Shown here piece after piece: positions 47,996-60,500 of a DNA stretch of 64,000 nt. The notes below the pieces were generated by a model. That model ran no database searches. It worked only from the letters and a program-made list of their open reading frames with translations, and was not told where the DNA came from. Numbering within the stretch: the first letter of the stretch is position 1; every line of letters begins with the position of its first letter. Position numbers and translations under genes: made by a program. The stretch covers positions 1 to 64,000 of the forward strand of contig WPIO01000090.1 in assembly GCA_009760855.2 (NCBI GenBank). Reading direction: 5' to 3'. The DNA is from Cristatella mucedo (taxonomy: Eukaryota; Bryozoa; Phylactolaemata; Cristatellidae).

Positions 47996-49675
47996 TAAAG
48001 AAATAATGTTTTCACTCTCGTTACATGGCAACGTGGAGCTAATTATGTGGACTATCACCAATGTAGCTTAGTTTTAGCTCACAGAAGAGCTTACGGGTTA
48101 AAGAAGAATGGTTTCTTTGAGCAGCAAGTCAAAGGGCACCTTGACTGGGGTTGGCTGACTAGTTAGCTCGCCTGTTAGTGCTGTTGCTTCTGCCTCCTAT
48201 TGAATAGTAGGGTGACTCAGGCTAATGGTTCCCCTTCGTGTCGTAGTGCAGCTGCCGCTGTGTTGCCGAACTCGGTTGCATAAGAAGTGTGAAGTGGGCA
48301 TGTGTTCACTCCAGAATTGGCTGCCCCTGGGCAACAGAGAAACCAACATGAGGTAAATTAGTAGGAAGCAGTCGAATATATTCTAATAGGTACATGGACC
48401 CTTAAAGCATGTTTGAGTATGTGAGAGGATGTGGGCATGGGCAGGCATGGGTGGGGGGTTTGAAACCGGTTTTAAGGCTATCAATCTCCAGAGTGGAGTT
48501 TAAGGGAGGAATTGCTATCGTTTAGCAAAACAACCATCTCTAAAGCTGCTACGAAGTAAGGTAGAGGCGTCATCCTATCTCCCCAGTCTGAGATTAGGGT
48601 ATGGTCTAACGGTGACGGGGGTGCCAGCTCTTTCAATTGAAGCTGCAGCAAGCTTGAACCAAAGTCTTAAACACCTTACTGGTTGTTACTGCCATTTATC
48701 TAGACGGTTGGACCACAGCCTAATTGCAGTTGATCTAAATATAAAGTTTTCTGTTCTAAGAGCGTTTGCTTGTTTGGATAGAGCTCGCAAGGAGAACAAG
48801 ACCTAGTAAGACTCACGGCGTGTTCGTGTCCCTTCAAATACCGTTATGTAAAAGTCCAAATTTGAGATTTGTGACTCCATCCAGCATACTACGACCAATT
48901 CCCAAAATTCAATTTCACCGTGGGTAGGAATTCTAGCAATGGAAATATGCTGCCTCTATCAGACATGATCTTACCATAATATTGTACCTGAGACATTCTA
49001 ATTAAGCCTACCAACTTATTTGTTAGTCACTTGAACTCTGTACTGCTAGTCGGACCGTGGAGCATACTTAAAGTAGCAGTAGACCCACCTCAACAGACAA
49101 TACTTTATCAACTTTTACAAAACCTCACACTAAGTGAGATTCATTTCAAATTTTCTTCATGGGTTCCACCTTCCAATTTTATTTATAAGTAACAAAATTA
49201 TCGCGTTCTGAAAACATATTTGGAAATGAAGCACAGGTAAAATCATACGAAAAGTAATACCAACTAATCGTCGGACGATATCTGGGCGCACGCTGGTTCA
49301 AAATAACAGTCACTAATATTTTGTCATGTAAAAAACAAACCCTGACACCAACCGTATGTTTAATTTAGCTGATGGATGTACGAGAGCTAGGTATGACTCC
49401 TGTGTCTGCTAGAAGACCATCACTGCTACCCTGATTGACTTATCAGTGCACTCGGAGTGAGGTGAGTGCACTTCCCATAACAGCAACCTATCGTCTGCCA
49501 TCAAAACATTAATTTACTTCTAATTTATTAATTTACTTCCGTTTGGCACGTTCCGCTGTGCTGCTTATAAGACAAGGTCAACCTATTGTGAGCTTGCCAT
49601 AACCCTCAGAGTAAAGACAAATATTCATTATTGCCATAACATATTCAGAAAAAAAACACCGCGATGCAAGCCTCT
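47996..49675. other. No recognisable gene
   Basis: About 1.7 kb without a confident gene or repeat. The frame 48,612-48,806 (64 aa) has no recognised domain. Confidence 0.4.
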
Positions 49676-49842
49676 ATCTTTGTCTTTGTCTCTGTCTCTG
49701 TTTGTGTCTCTGTCTCGGTCTTTGTCTCTGTCTCAGTCTCGGTCTCTGTCTCTGTCTCTCTTTCTCTCTCTCTCTGTCTCTCTCTCACTGTCTCTCTCTC
49801 TCTCTCTCTCTTTCGCTCTCTTTCGCGCTCTCTCTCTCTGCC
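49676..49842. repeat. CT/TCTCTG microsatellite
   Basis: TCTTTGTCTCTGTCTCTG-type hexamer runs that grade into pure (CT)n with a few TTTCG interruptions. Strand-asymmetric polypyrimidine tract. The serine/valine/leucine-rich frames here are artefacts. Confidence 0.95.
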
Positions 49843-50835
49843 AATCTTTTTTCTAAGAATAGCTGTGGCACAAACACGTCTTGGTGTCGAAATTATTCTT
49901 AATCATGCAGCTTCATAGAACCCCCTTTCCAGCTTGTGATAGCTTCGCAGCCACGCAATTGAACGTAAAAACTCATAGGCCGGTCAACTGTGTGGTAGGC
50001 AGAATGAAGCGCCTTCATATTGCACTCTTTATTGTGTCACTAAACCTGCTTCTCTTCCAGTAGAGAAGGACATGAAAAATAAATTTGGCAACTCCGATAT
50101 TAGTCAACCGACAGTCAAGCTCCAATAGGGTGAACTGGGCTTACTAGCTGCTAAAAGGAGAAGATTTCACGGTTGTATGTAAACAGGTGGAGCGAATGGG
50201 GAAGCATGAAAAAATTCTTTAGAGGATAGTCATTGGGTATAACGACGATTAATAGTGAAAGGAGCAGTGGTTCTTTTTAAATGAGGTTCGCCACTATTTC
50301 GTTATCAGCACCTGCTTAGTTCTTTGCATTCATCACCACCGATGTCGGCTTTCCTTAACGTACTGGGCTCCGAAAATTGTGTAGATCTAGTTGAAGCATC
50401 AATCAGTAACGACTGTGGTGTTTTAAAGGCCCTATTAGCTTGGAAGCTTGGAAGTTAACTACATAAATCCTCGCAGGGCTAGAGAGCCGAATCGGATCAC
50501 TCCTGACGTGATGTGGTCCTTGACACCTGATTTCTCATTGATGCCTTCTGGTATTTGCAGCAATTTTCACTCTGACCATTACTGAGCTGCCTTCGGATAT
50601 AGTACACAAAATAGGGCCTGCTTAGCTTAAGGTAAGATAGTACTATTAGTTGGTACCTACTGGCTGAATTTATCAGGTGAGTCAGTGAGAACATTCCAGC
50701 CTCCTGGGTTTGATCTATTCAAAGCTTGGCAATCAAACCCAGTGTAAATCGAAAGCGCTGAATAGCACTAGTTGGGCTAGTAGCTCACCTGCCGAGCCTC
50801 AGCATGTTGTGAAACGTTGACTAGCGGCACACACT
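49843..50835. other. No recognisable gene
   Basis: No convincing coding frame and no recognised repeat. Confidence 0.4.
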
Positions 50836-51240
50836 AACGCCCTATTCAAATTCGAAGGGGTGGCGTCTGCGAGGCCGGCTACTTGCCGAAATTAATGTAA
50901 TTGACTTGATCGGCGTCGCTCAGTTTGTGAATAGCCTCATAAATTTCGAATACTAACTATCCTCAAACTAAAAAACCAAGGGTTACTCACGCACGATCAG
51001 GTAGTCCTGCAGAAGCTGATGCATTTCTGCTTACCAAAACTTGCGTGAGGCATTGTTCCAGTTGCTGTGTATCTGAAACCACCTTACCAAATTTCTCATT
51101 ATTTCAGCATATGCCTTCTGAAAAAGTTAGTGGTTGGGTTGCGATGGTTTTTCGAAAATTGTTTGGTTATAAAACTTGCATTTTTTGCATAAGCCATAGT
51201 TGGAATTAGTTGCAATCAGATCTTCATCAAATAGTTTCTC
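50836..51240 (+). repeat. Repeat X, 3' part, plus junction sequence
   Basis: Matches the last ~400 bases of the X array and the junction after it (19,700-20,080): GATCGGCGTCGCTCAG, AGGGTTACT, GATGCATTTCTGCTTACCAAAA, GGTTGGGTTGCGATGG. It is more diverged than the array units. Removing the LINE-A insertion at 51,245-51,741 places this directly before LINE-B endonuclease sequence, the same order as at 19.9-20.2 kb. Confidence 0.7.
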
Positions 51241-51244
51241 ACTG

Positions 51245-51741
51245 TTATAAATATAATATTAATAATATTGAACTTGATAAAGCGCCCTCAGAGAACTTAA
51301 TCTCTTTCTAGGCGCTTTACATTTGCTGCAAAGTGATACGCAATAGAATAGTAACTAAAATCATGCTTGAAAAACAAACAAAATGAATAACATGGTCAGG
51401 GGTTACATGCACTGGGTCAGCATGCAAATGTGGTTAGTGGCAGCATGAAGAGTGTCAGCACGCATGAGCACATCGAGGACGAATCACAAAGACCCACTAA
51501 ATGCTGTCCTAAATAGGTATGTTTTTAAGTTTCTTTTAAATGTGGTCAGGTCAGGGGATGTTCTGATGCAGGTCGGGAGGGAGTTCCAGGCTGTGGGAGC
51601 ATACGAGCTAAATGCACGGTCTCCAAAGGATTTAAGGTTTGTACGAGGTATTTCTAGACTGTTGGATTCCGAAAAGCGAGTGGTACGATGCTTTGCCTGA
51701 TGGGGTAGTATATCTGAAAGATAAGCTGGAGCCATAGAATG
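51245..51741 (-). mobile_element. LINE-A 3' fragment
   Basis: Young-looking, strongly 5'-truncated copy. The frame 51,484-51,735 (83 aa) reads MAPAYLSDILPHQAKHRTTR through LKTYLFRTAFSGSL, close to the copy at 28,991. A complete 3'UTR and AAT-type tail lie at 51,250-51,480. Confidence 0.9.
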
Positions 51742-53617
51742 AAGTTGTGATATACCGACCTCTTACTGGCTGTTGAAACTAATTTTATTTGCAGTTTTCG
51801 GCATAATTGGCTAAAATATTTGCGGATGACAGACAGGCTACGAATTGCAGAAGACTCCTAGATTCACGTGAAAACCTCATCAAATGCCAACATCAACTCA
51901 TTTCTTGACTACCTGGAGAATTTAGGTTTGGTCGACAATGTTAATCATGCCTGTTACGTCGGTGGCCATATCGTAGCTCTCGTAATGATTAAGGATATCA
52001 ATCCACTGACCTTTTTGGTGTGCCGGGTGACACTCTCGGATCATTATTTGGTCTCGTTTAGTGTTCCTGCTCCCTTGTATGTAGTGGCTAATGTCGAACT
52101 CGTCCAGCAACGAATTTATTAAGCATTGACGTAGACAAAACTTTGAAATATTTTTGTGATGCAGGTCTTCTTGATCGGCACCCACACTCGACCGAAAGCC
52201 TTTATATCCTCAGCGATGCAGGGAACGTGAAACTTAATAGGACTCTGTACTAGCATGGTTCCATTCATTCTATATGTGTACAGAGTCGTGGAGATTCCTT
52301 TCAATTTACAAAAACCTTCAAAAGATGAGACCTGTGAAGCATATGCCCTAAAGTCTTTTTAAGAAATCGGTTCTGATGCAGATCTAGACTATTTCAATCA
52401 CTTCCTTAGAGTTCACACTCAGAAGCTTGAAAAAGCCTGGGCTTTTTTCACTCGAAAACTTAATTCCTGCGTGCTAAACACAAAAACATACTTATAAGTC
52501 AGTACAAAATTTACTGGCATAAGCTGTGCAGTCTGAATCCCAGTTGTCCACGGCTTTGTCAAAACTTGTTCAGCCTTTATTCCTAAAAAAAGCATGTATA
52601 TTCGTCCGTCCTTAAAGCTCCATCTGAGTACAGTAATTGCGATCTCCCAACTTGTGACCTTCCTTAAAAGGTTTTTCCGACGCTTCGGCATGCGATGTGG
52701 CTATATCAATGAGGTCTAGTAAAGGGAGCTCTTCTCAAGAAGGCCTTATACCTCAATTTGTGTGGTCTTCACCTGCTGACCAACTTAAACCTGCAATAAC
52801 CGTGATTTTTTAATGCCTTTTAAGATAAATGATTAGTACCCAAGTCCTGCAAATAAGTGATATTAAGACAAATACTTTAAAAGCCAGGGTTAAAAACTGA
52901 AGAAGAATCCATGCAAACTATAGCCAAGTTTCCGTCTTTTTTGTCAAGATTCTGTAAAAATTGTCGCGAAGCAGCTGGTCGCCCTCATTAAAAATGACGT
53001 TTCAAAAAATTCAATCCAGGTTCAAGAGGTGGTGCTCACCGGAAACGGCTCTCCTCAGGGTTAACAAGGTAATTCGATGGGTCAACAATCACTGGATTGT
53101 CACTTCGATAGCTCGGTTAGATCTATCGGTTGCATTTAATGCCATTATTTACGATACCCTACTGAAAAGATTGAGAACAGCGATTGTGCTGGTAGATGAG
53201 GCGCTGGCATCGGTGAAGTCGTTTGGGTTCGATCATGTTCAATATGTGTCGCCTAATGGGCTTGGCTAGCACACGAGACCACAAACCTGTGGAGCCTTTG
53301 AATGGTTCTTCCTCAGTCTCTTTCTATTCTCCATTTATACACAACCTCCGTTATAAGGGATTAAGGCCAAGGGAATAAGAGGTTACTTGTATGCTGATGT
53401 TACTCAGAAAAATTTGAAATTCAGACCCTCAGAATCTCATGCAGCCACTGATTAAGTGAATGCTTGCATTGCCGACATTAGATCCTACATGTACAATTTC
53501 TTAAGCCACTTGACGATAAAACCAATCTGCTTCTCATTAGACACCATAAGCTTGTGATAGGATTTGAATGCTTTGCTCGTTTAAATGGCGATGCTCTTGT
53601 GCGACCGTCAACCATAC
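51742..53617 (+). mobile_element. LINE-B, endonuclease and RT, part 1
   Basis: Endonuclease fragments at 51,868-52,110: INSFLDYLENLGLVDNVNHA, then RVTLSDHYLVSFSVPAP with the SDH motif. RT appears at 53,100-53,270 (IARLDLSVAFNAIIYDTLLK) and continues to 53,560 (LLISLDTISL, YADVTQ-like, KPLDDKTNLLLI-like), with many breaks. It is interrupted at 53,617 by two LTRs, and the same reading resumes at 56,322. Confidence 0.8.
53614..53617. repeat. LTR target-site duplication ATAC, first copy
   Basis: ATAC precedes the first LTR (53,614-53,617), separates the two LTRs (55,058-55,061) and follows the second (56,322-56,325). The paralogous LINE-B at 61,690-61,705 shows the uninterrupted site (CCAGGTAC followed by TCGAAATG). 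Confidence 0.75.
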
Positions 53618-55057
53618 TGTAGCGCCTCACTGGCCTTGGGTGAATTTAAGCATAAACAAGAGCAGTTCGGCAGCTGGCAAGAACTCCTTTGTCCTGGAGC
53701 AGTGAGCCAGAGAGGAGCGTCAGTGCGGTTAGGGAGCAAAAGCTTAAGAGCAAGCCAGGAAGCTCTCTGACCAGCGGTAGTGATTAGGCCTTTAGAATTG
53801 GTCCGATACCTGCGAGAGCTGCTGATTGATGTAGGCTGGCCAGTCGACCTCCGCCATAATTATGTCAAAAAAAAATTTTCTGGAACCCATTTGTCAATCA
53901 AGCTAGACAGAGGTGCCATTCCAGTGGCATAGTGCCGGTATTAATTCCTTACCGTAATGAGCCATGGTGTTGGGCCCAATGCCACTAAGCTTTTGCCCCG
54001 TTGTCTCAGCTAAGTATTTAGGAGTCGAGTGACGCTCGCTCTTGGTCTTTTGGCCAATTGGTTTTCTGATCTTGTGTCCATCTCCGCCCTTTGACCCCGT
54101 CGGACTCGTTTCTCTGAAAGCGAGGGAAAAGGGCGGGCTGTTTGCAGGCGATTGACGGAACAGGACGAGACAGTGTTAGGAGGATTGGATGGACGGCACC
54201 GAATACGGTCCTATCGTGCCCGAGCTGGCATGTTGTGTTTCTCCTTTTTATCTGCGTGCGCTAGCACGTGGTCTCGGCATAAGGTTTTGCCCGTGCGAGC
54301 AGGACGTGGTTGGCGTGTGTAGAGTCCTAGTTCTCTGGTTAGGGTTTAGGCTCTGCTTCCGGCTTTGTGTATTTGGGTCGTTCCCCATTATAGACGGAAG
54401 TAGTTTCAGTGTGGAGAAGTATTTTCCTCCGCAAGAGTGCTCGTGGTGGCGTGTGTGGAGTGATCCTGCCGCACTGGTGCGAACGGAGTCCTAGTTCTCC
54501 AGTTAGGGATTTAGGCACCGGTTCGGGCTCCGTCTATTTGGGTGGTTCCCCACTATAGACGTAAGTAGCTTCAATGTGGAGAAGTATTTCCTCCGCAAGA
54601 GTGCTTTGGGTGGCGTGTGTGGAGTGTTACTGCCGCAGGGGTTGAAGCGGAGTCCTTGTCCTCCGGCTAGGGTCTAGACTCAGGTGTGGGCTCTGTCTAT
54701 TTGGGTCGTTTTCCACTAGACGTAAGCAGCCTCATTGTCGAGAAGTATTCCCCCACCGCATTAGTGTTGGTGCTGTTGAGAGCGGATGAGGAGTGTGGTG
54801 AAAAAACTGAGCTAGACGCTCAGCGACTTTGTGTGCTTGCGAATAAAGCTCAGTAAAATCCCCAATTTGCTTGTCTCGCTTTCCAATTCACGCCGAAGAT
54901 TCGCGACCCCCTTTAGTAGCGGTAAGCAGGTCGGTACCAGGAACACCCGTTTTGTGGCGGCCAGCTTATCGGTCGTTGGTGAGCACCGAACGGAATTAGG
55001 TGCAAGGCTACGCTGGTAGGTGGGTCAAGCCTACTCAGCCGAGTCTTCGGCTTTACA
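53618..55057 (+). mobile_element. Solo LTR 1
   Basis: 1,440 bases beginning TGTAGCGCC and ending GGCTTTACA, an imperfect inverted pair of the TG...CA type. Flanked by ATAC on both sides. It has a polyadenylation signal AATAAA (54,842), a degraded promoter-like TATTTAGGAG near 54,015, and three 164-bp internal repeats starting at 54,322, 54,486 and 54,650. It encodes no gag, pol or primer-binding site, so it is a solo LTR of an unassigned LTR retrotransposon. Open frames inside are not protein-like. Confidence 0.8.
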
Positions 55058-55061
55058 ATAC

Positions 55062-56321
55062 TGCTGCACCCTGCTGGTTTTGGCCACATTTTAGCGAAAA
55101 CTAGAGCTGTTCGGCGGCGGGCAAGAACTCCTTTGTCCTGGAGCAGTGAGCCAGTGTAGAGCGTCAGTGCGGGTAGGGAGCAAGAGCTTAAGAGCAAGCC
55201 AGGAAGCTCTTTGACCAGTGGTGGCCAGTCGGCCTTTAGAATTGGTCCGATACCCGCTGGAGTGGCTGATTGATGTTGGCTGGCCTGTCAACCTCCGCCA
55301 TCAATCTGTCCAAAAAAATCGTCTTGAACCTTACGCCATTCAAGCTGGACATAGGTGCCATTCCAGTGGCACAGTGCCGGTAGTAATTCCTTACTGTAAT
55401 GGGCCATGGGGTCGGGCCCAATACCACTAAGCTCTTGCCCCGCTGTCTCAGCTAAGTATTTAAAAGTCGAGCAACGTTCGCTCTTAGTATCTTTTTTTAT
55501 TTGTTTTTGTCTCTGCCCTTCGACGCCGTCGGACTCGTTTCTCTGAAAGCGAGGGAGTAGGTCGGGCTGCAAGCCGGCGACGAACGTAACAGGACGAGAC
55601 ATGCAAGGAAGATTCGGTGTACTCCACCGAATATGGTCTTACTGTGCCCGAGCTGGCATTTTGTGTCTCTTTTGCTTTTTGTGTGTGTACGCTAGCACGT
55701 GGTCTCGGCATAAGGTTTTGCCCGTGCGAGCTAGACCTAGTCGGTGTGTGAGGTGTCCTAGTTCTCCGGTTAGGGTTTAGGCTCTGGTTCTGGCTCTGTC
55801 TATTTGGCTCCTTACCCATTATAGACGTAAGTAGCTTAAGTGTGGAGACGTGTTTCCTTCGCAAGAGTGATTAAGTTGGCGTGTGTGAAGTATTCCAGCC
55901 GCACTGGTGGAAACGGAGTCCTAGTTCTCCACTTAGGGTTTAAGCTCCGGTTCGGGCTCCATGTATTTGTTTCGTTACCCACTGTAGACGTAAGTAGCTT
56001 CAGTTAGGAGAAGTATTCACTCCGCAAAAGTGTTGGCGCTGTTAAGAGCATGCAAGGAGTGTGGAGATATAACTGAGCTAGACGCTCAGCGACTTTGTGG
56101 GCTTGCGAATAAAGCTCAGTAAAATCCCTAATTTGTGTTTCTTGTTGTTCCAATTCATGCCTCGGACTCACGACCCCCTTCAGTAACGGTAAGTCAAAAA
56201 CGCTTGTTTCGCTGCGGCCATGTGATTGTGCATACGGGCGTACCGAACGGCATCTGGCGCTAGGCTACGCCGCTAGGGTAGCGGCGGGTCAAGCCTACTC
56301 TGCCGAGCCTTCGGCGTTACA
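55062..56321 (+). mobile_element. Solo LTR 2
   Basis: 1,260 bases, homologous to LTR 1 along its full length. Begins TGCTGCACC and ends GGCGTTACA. It has TATTTAAAAG near 55,456, a polyadenylation signal AATAAA at 56,108, and two rather than three copies of the 164-bp repeat (from 55,752 and 55,916), which explains most of the length difference. Separated from LTR 1 only by ATAC. The minus-strand frame 55,484-55,864 is a by-product. Confidence 0.8.
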
Positions 56322-56590
56322 ATACTCACAAGTTCAGTGTCGTTTTCAACGGCTTCCTAAACTGTAAAAGCCTTATTTAGACGACCGCTTCTAAAGCTAG
56401 CCATCACATCCGATCGCAAAATATAATTGGGAGCTGTGTTCCTCAGTGGCTTGGAAAGAATTTAGCTAGCTCCTTATCTGTTTCGTCTTGATTATTGTAA
56501 TTCCCCTTGGTATGGGGTAGAAAAAAACCAAATAGGCCACTGCTAATGGCTACGAATTCGGCTTCGAGGCCAGTTTCCAAGTTCCACAGG
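56322..56590 (+). mobile_element. LINE-B, part 2 (after the LTRs)
   Basis: Resumes the LINE-B reading interrupted at 53,617: GTGTCGTTTTCAACGGCTTCC corresponds to GTGTCGTTTTCGACAGCTTTT at 61,713, and the stretch around 56,480-56,530 corresponds to the LINE-B sequence FVLIIVIPLG seen at 16,805. It fades near 56,590. Confidence 0.7.
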
Positions 56591-57129
56591 ATCGACCATA
56601 TGTTTAAACTGAGGTTTGTTTAATTTTTTACGTTGACTTTTTAATATTTCTAAATAATCGTTACAAGAAAATAACATCGCTAAAACGAAGCACAAATAAT
56701 TTTCTCACGTTGAAGACTTTCAGCCTACTTGAAGTTTTAGAACTACTAGTCGTAAGGTGTTTTTTCAAGGGAAAATGTACAGGAGTGAGGCGAGAGAGAC
56801 TAAAAGTTTTTAAGCCTCGATTATGAAGATGTTTGTAAGTTCTACCGCTAGTTTAAGAAAATTAATTATTCAGAACAACAGCTAAGCGTTTAAATTCTAA
56901 AGTCGACGACGATATTATCCTACAGAAGAAAATGTTCTCCAAGTTATCTAGCACGGTATAAAAGGAACATATACTACGGCATTGCAAAGTAGTCTTCAAT
57001 AGCAGGTATTTTGCTTATTAGGTACAATTTGAGTTATAGAAACCAATACAATCTTTATGAAAATGAGCATAGCCAGTTATGATAACAGCTTAGTATTGTA
57101 TTATATGATCTTAGGTTAAAGAATATTAG
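56591..57129. other. No recognisable gene
   Basis: AT-rich sequence with no coding or repeat signal recognised. Confidence 0.4.
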
Positions 57130-57292
57130 GTTGAGCCGTTATGCCTTATTAGATCAGGTGGTTTCTTTTTTGATCTCAGTAACGAGGTCGTGGGTTAGAA
57201 TCTGGTGGTGGGAGACTCTGTAGTGTAGTTGAAACGCTAGTAATAGCCTTTAAGGCTTTTCTGCCGCAATAAAAAAGAGGCTGCAGTATCAG
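57130..57292 (+). mobile_element. tRNA-derived SINE, plus-strand copy
   Basis: Matches the two minus-strand copies at 61,963-62,120 and 63,767-63,925: GAGGTCGTGGGTTAGAATC (degenerate B box), then GGTGGTGGG, then TAGCCTTTAAGGCTTTTC, ending AAAAAAGAGGCTGC. It is the most diverged of the three. Confidence 0.7.
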
Positions 57293-59824
57293 TTAGTATT
57301 TGTTTAAAATATTGCTACTATTATGCAAGCCTCGTATTTTTTTCCTGCATTTTAATCATTGAATCGCTATTGCGCGTAGCCCAATTTCTCTTCAGTCTGA
57401 AACGCACTGCGACGAGAGATGAAATCATCGTTCTCCTACTAGGGTTTTTTTAATATAATTAATTAAATAATTACTGATATAATTAAATATTATTTGATAT
57501 ACAAACTAAGCCGTAGTTTGCAAGAGAGGTTTTTACATCTTACATAATTTAATAGGAAAATGCACAATGGCATGTTCAAATTAATGTTTAATTTAAATTA
57601 TTTTTAACTTCTACAAGAGGTTTTTGCTTAGGGAAAAAGTAATTACTACTGATAAAAATAATTTCACTACTATGATATCCATAGTTAACATGCATTATAC
57701 ACAAACTTCATAAATAAATAGTACGCGTTGAGAGACCTAATTTACATAGATTGATAATAATAAATTACGGACAGCTTGTAATTAGGTTTTTTGTAAAATT
57801 CAGTACATTAAGACGTATGGACTATTTTTTACTGTGACCTGGCAAGTTATTCAGGTTGGTTAGTAATTCCTGTCCTAATTTACAACCGTAATCTTTTGGA
57901 GAATTTGTATTTGTCATTAATTCCGGATGGTAAAACACCCTGCATTATAATTATAAAATCCTTAATATAGTGACACAAATTAAATATTGGATATTCATAT
58001 ACAATTACAAGAATGGGTACGAGTATCATGATGGTTTGTTACACTACTCCTGCGAGGCTTGTCCAGTTTACATTTTGTCATTTATAGGTTCGAATTCTTA
58101 AATCAGTCATTGCTCTATGAGTTTGTATTCGATCATTCTGAAAACGAGATACACGTGGCTGATTAACTTGTATTCGAGCATTGCATTCGAATCGTAACAG
58201 GTTTTATAAAGAATTTGAAATTGGTTCTCTGCATCTAAAAACGAGCAAGCTATTATATTTGTCCGTTCCCCTAGAATGATTACTCCAAAGCTATCTAAAC
58301 TAAACATTTGAACGCTTTGACACTTGCTAAAAGACCTGGCTGATTGTTACAGATGGATCATGTTTCCAAGTGTCTAAATTATTGCTGGGATGAATAATTC
58401 CTCATCACATATTTGGAAGGTTTTTACATAGATTAGCTAACTCTTTTGGTGACATGAAAGCCTGTATATCGCCTTCGAGGCTTACATTTGCTTTTTAATA
58501 TATTTATTGTTTTTGGTTGAGCGGTCGAAAGCCGAGGCCTAATGTTCATTTGCTGTTTTTATAAAGATATTTTTTTAGTACTGCATATTATGTCGTCAGC
58601 ATTGTGATTCTTTTTGCCTGCACTTCCAAAATAGCTTATGATTAAAATGTTGCTGAATTATTAAAAAGGCATCATGTTTTGAATAGATTTGCCTAATTTA
58701 TATTTCTAAATTTTTAACCAAATTTGAAACAGTATATTGTATGACTAAAATAATAAAAATTAAATCAATATACGAATGATTGTCTCTAGGTTAACTGAAT
58801 TATAAGGATATATGGTCAGCTTATTAAGGTCGGCATTCGAACTTACAGGGATAACCAAAAAACAACAATTAGTCACCTTCCACGAGAACGTGCTTGGTTG
58901 GTTTTAAGTGTGAGCCTTAAGCTACCAAAATTTTCTTTTTTTTATGTTCAGAGCTCCCGGAACACTGCAAGAAAATGACTGAGAATACAGCTCGAATATT
59001 ACTGGGTGTCTATATATAAGTGAGATAGCTACAAAATACTGGAACCCCCTGACTTGGTATGCTGCATGGAAGTTAGTTTTCTTTACTTGTTTTTGATGAA
59101 ATACCTAATTACTTAAGCACTCTTGGTAAGATAGCATAATGCTTTCATCTTCGGGGCTCATTTTTTTATCTTTATCTGATCGCATTCGTATTTTTTTTAC
59201 TAAGTGTGCGGCACCTTGTCAGTTCGCATGCCTATATTCGTCAAAATGCTTAATAGCCTTGAATAAGCCTTGTGACGTGGATTCATAAACCTAATTCTGG
59301 GACGTAACAATGGGCCTTCTTCAATGTCGTATTAAGTAATTGGAAACTTTTTTCTCTTCCTGACGTTTTTACTCCTGTGTTAACCTTATTTCAAAGCCTG
59401 TTGACTCATTTATTCAAGTATTTAGAGTCGTACAGCAAGATCATGTGAACTATAGGCGGAGAACCAAATATATTAACATGCCTATGTCGACTTTTCATTT
59501 CCAATTCGATAGAAAAACTTGTTTAGACCGCAAACTTTACGGAGAAACTGTTTAAGATTGCTCTCAAAGTTACTAGAAGAGGCACTTTATGTTGCAATGC
59601 GGGAGCTTAATGGAGGTAGGCTACATCTTGAAGGAAGAGTGAAATGCCAAGTCTGTCTGATTCAAAACAAGGTTTCCGTCAGTTCAATCGACCTGTAACA
59701 ATGACTGCAGTCGCATGCACTGCTAGTAAATGATTGACCAAAGGTGGGCGATGCTTCCGGTATACTACGTGAGCACATTGTGTAAATATCGAATTTATCA
59801 ATAACATCAATAGTGATATAATAA
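57293..59824. other. Long AT-rich stretch with no recognised content
   Basis: About 2.5 kb. No frame above chance with a known domain. The minus-strand frame 58,107-58,307 shows nothing recognisable. No obvious repeats shared with the window. Confidence 0.45.
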
Positions 59825-59965
59825 GAATACCGTTTTATAAAGCACCCTCACCGAACTTAATCTCTTTGCAGGCCCTTTAAATATGCTGCAAAGAAAGTAT
59901 GATTGCATGGCTAGTAGTAGCATGGTTTTCTATTACAAAACGTGCAGCTTAAATTGTTTAACTAA
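59825..59965 (-). mobile_element. LINE-A 3'UTR fragment
   Basis: TTTTATAAAGCACCCTCACC...CTTAATCTCTTTGCAGGCCCTTTAAA is the LINE-A 3'UTR core on the minus strand, with an AAT-rich tail upstream (59,805-59,822). No coding part. Confidence 0.75.
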
Positions 59966-60275
59966 AGGTAGTTTAATGTAAAAAATCTTTTGAAAAACAT
60001 GCTTGCTATTGTATCGAAGCTCAACGATAATATGATCACATTAAAGCACAGCTTTTGTGCGGCTTAACAAATGCAAAAAATGAGTGTTTCTTGATTTAAA
60101 GTTCATTTGGCATTTCCTAACAAATCTAAGGGCGCATAAGTTTGCCATGTGGCGAGAAGACCAGCCTGCAACAGGTCTATTTTCCTGACGAGGAAAGAGC
60201 AGGATCGCTCTATTTTATCCCAAGGCTGCTCGAGACCCTGCGGGGCTTCGAGGTAATCCACAGTCATTGTATGCA

Positions 60276-60500
<225 letters not shown>

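Noticed and set aside
49664..49918. Serine/valine-rich open frames of 66-84 aa
   Set aside because: They are translations of the CT/TCTCTG microsatellite.
54340..55800. Telomere-like TTAGGGTTTAGG motifs
   Set aside because: They are part of the 164-bp LTR repeat and occur once per unit, not in tandem.
55484..55864. 126-aa arginine-rich minus-strand frame
   Set aside because: It lies wholly within solo LTR 2, opposite to the LTR sense strand, and is not conserved in LTR 1.
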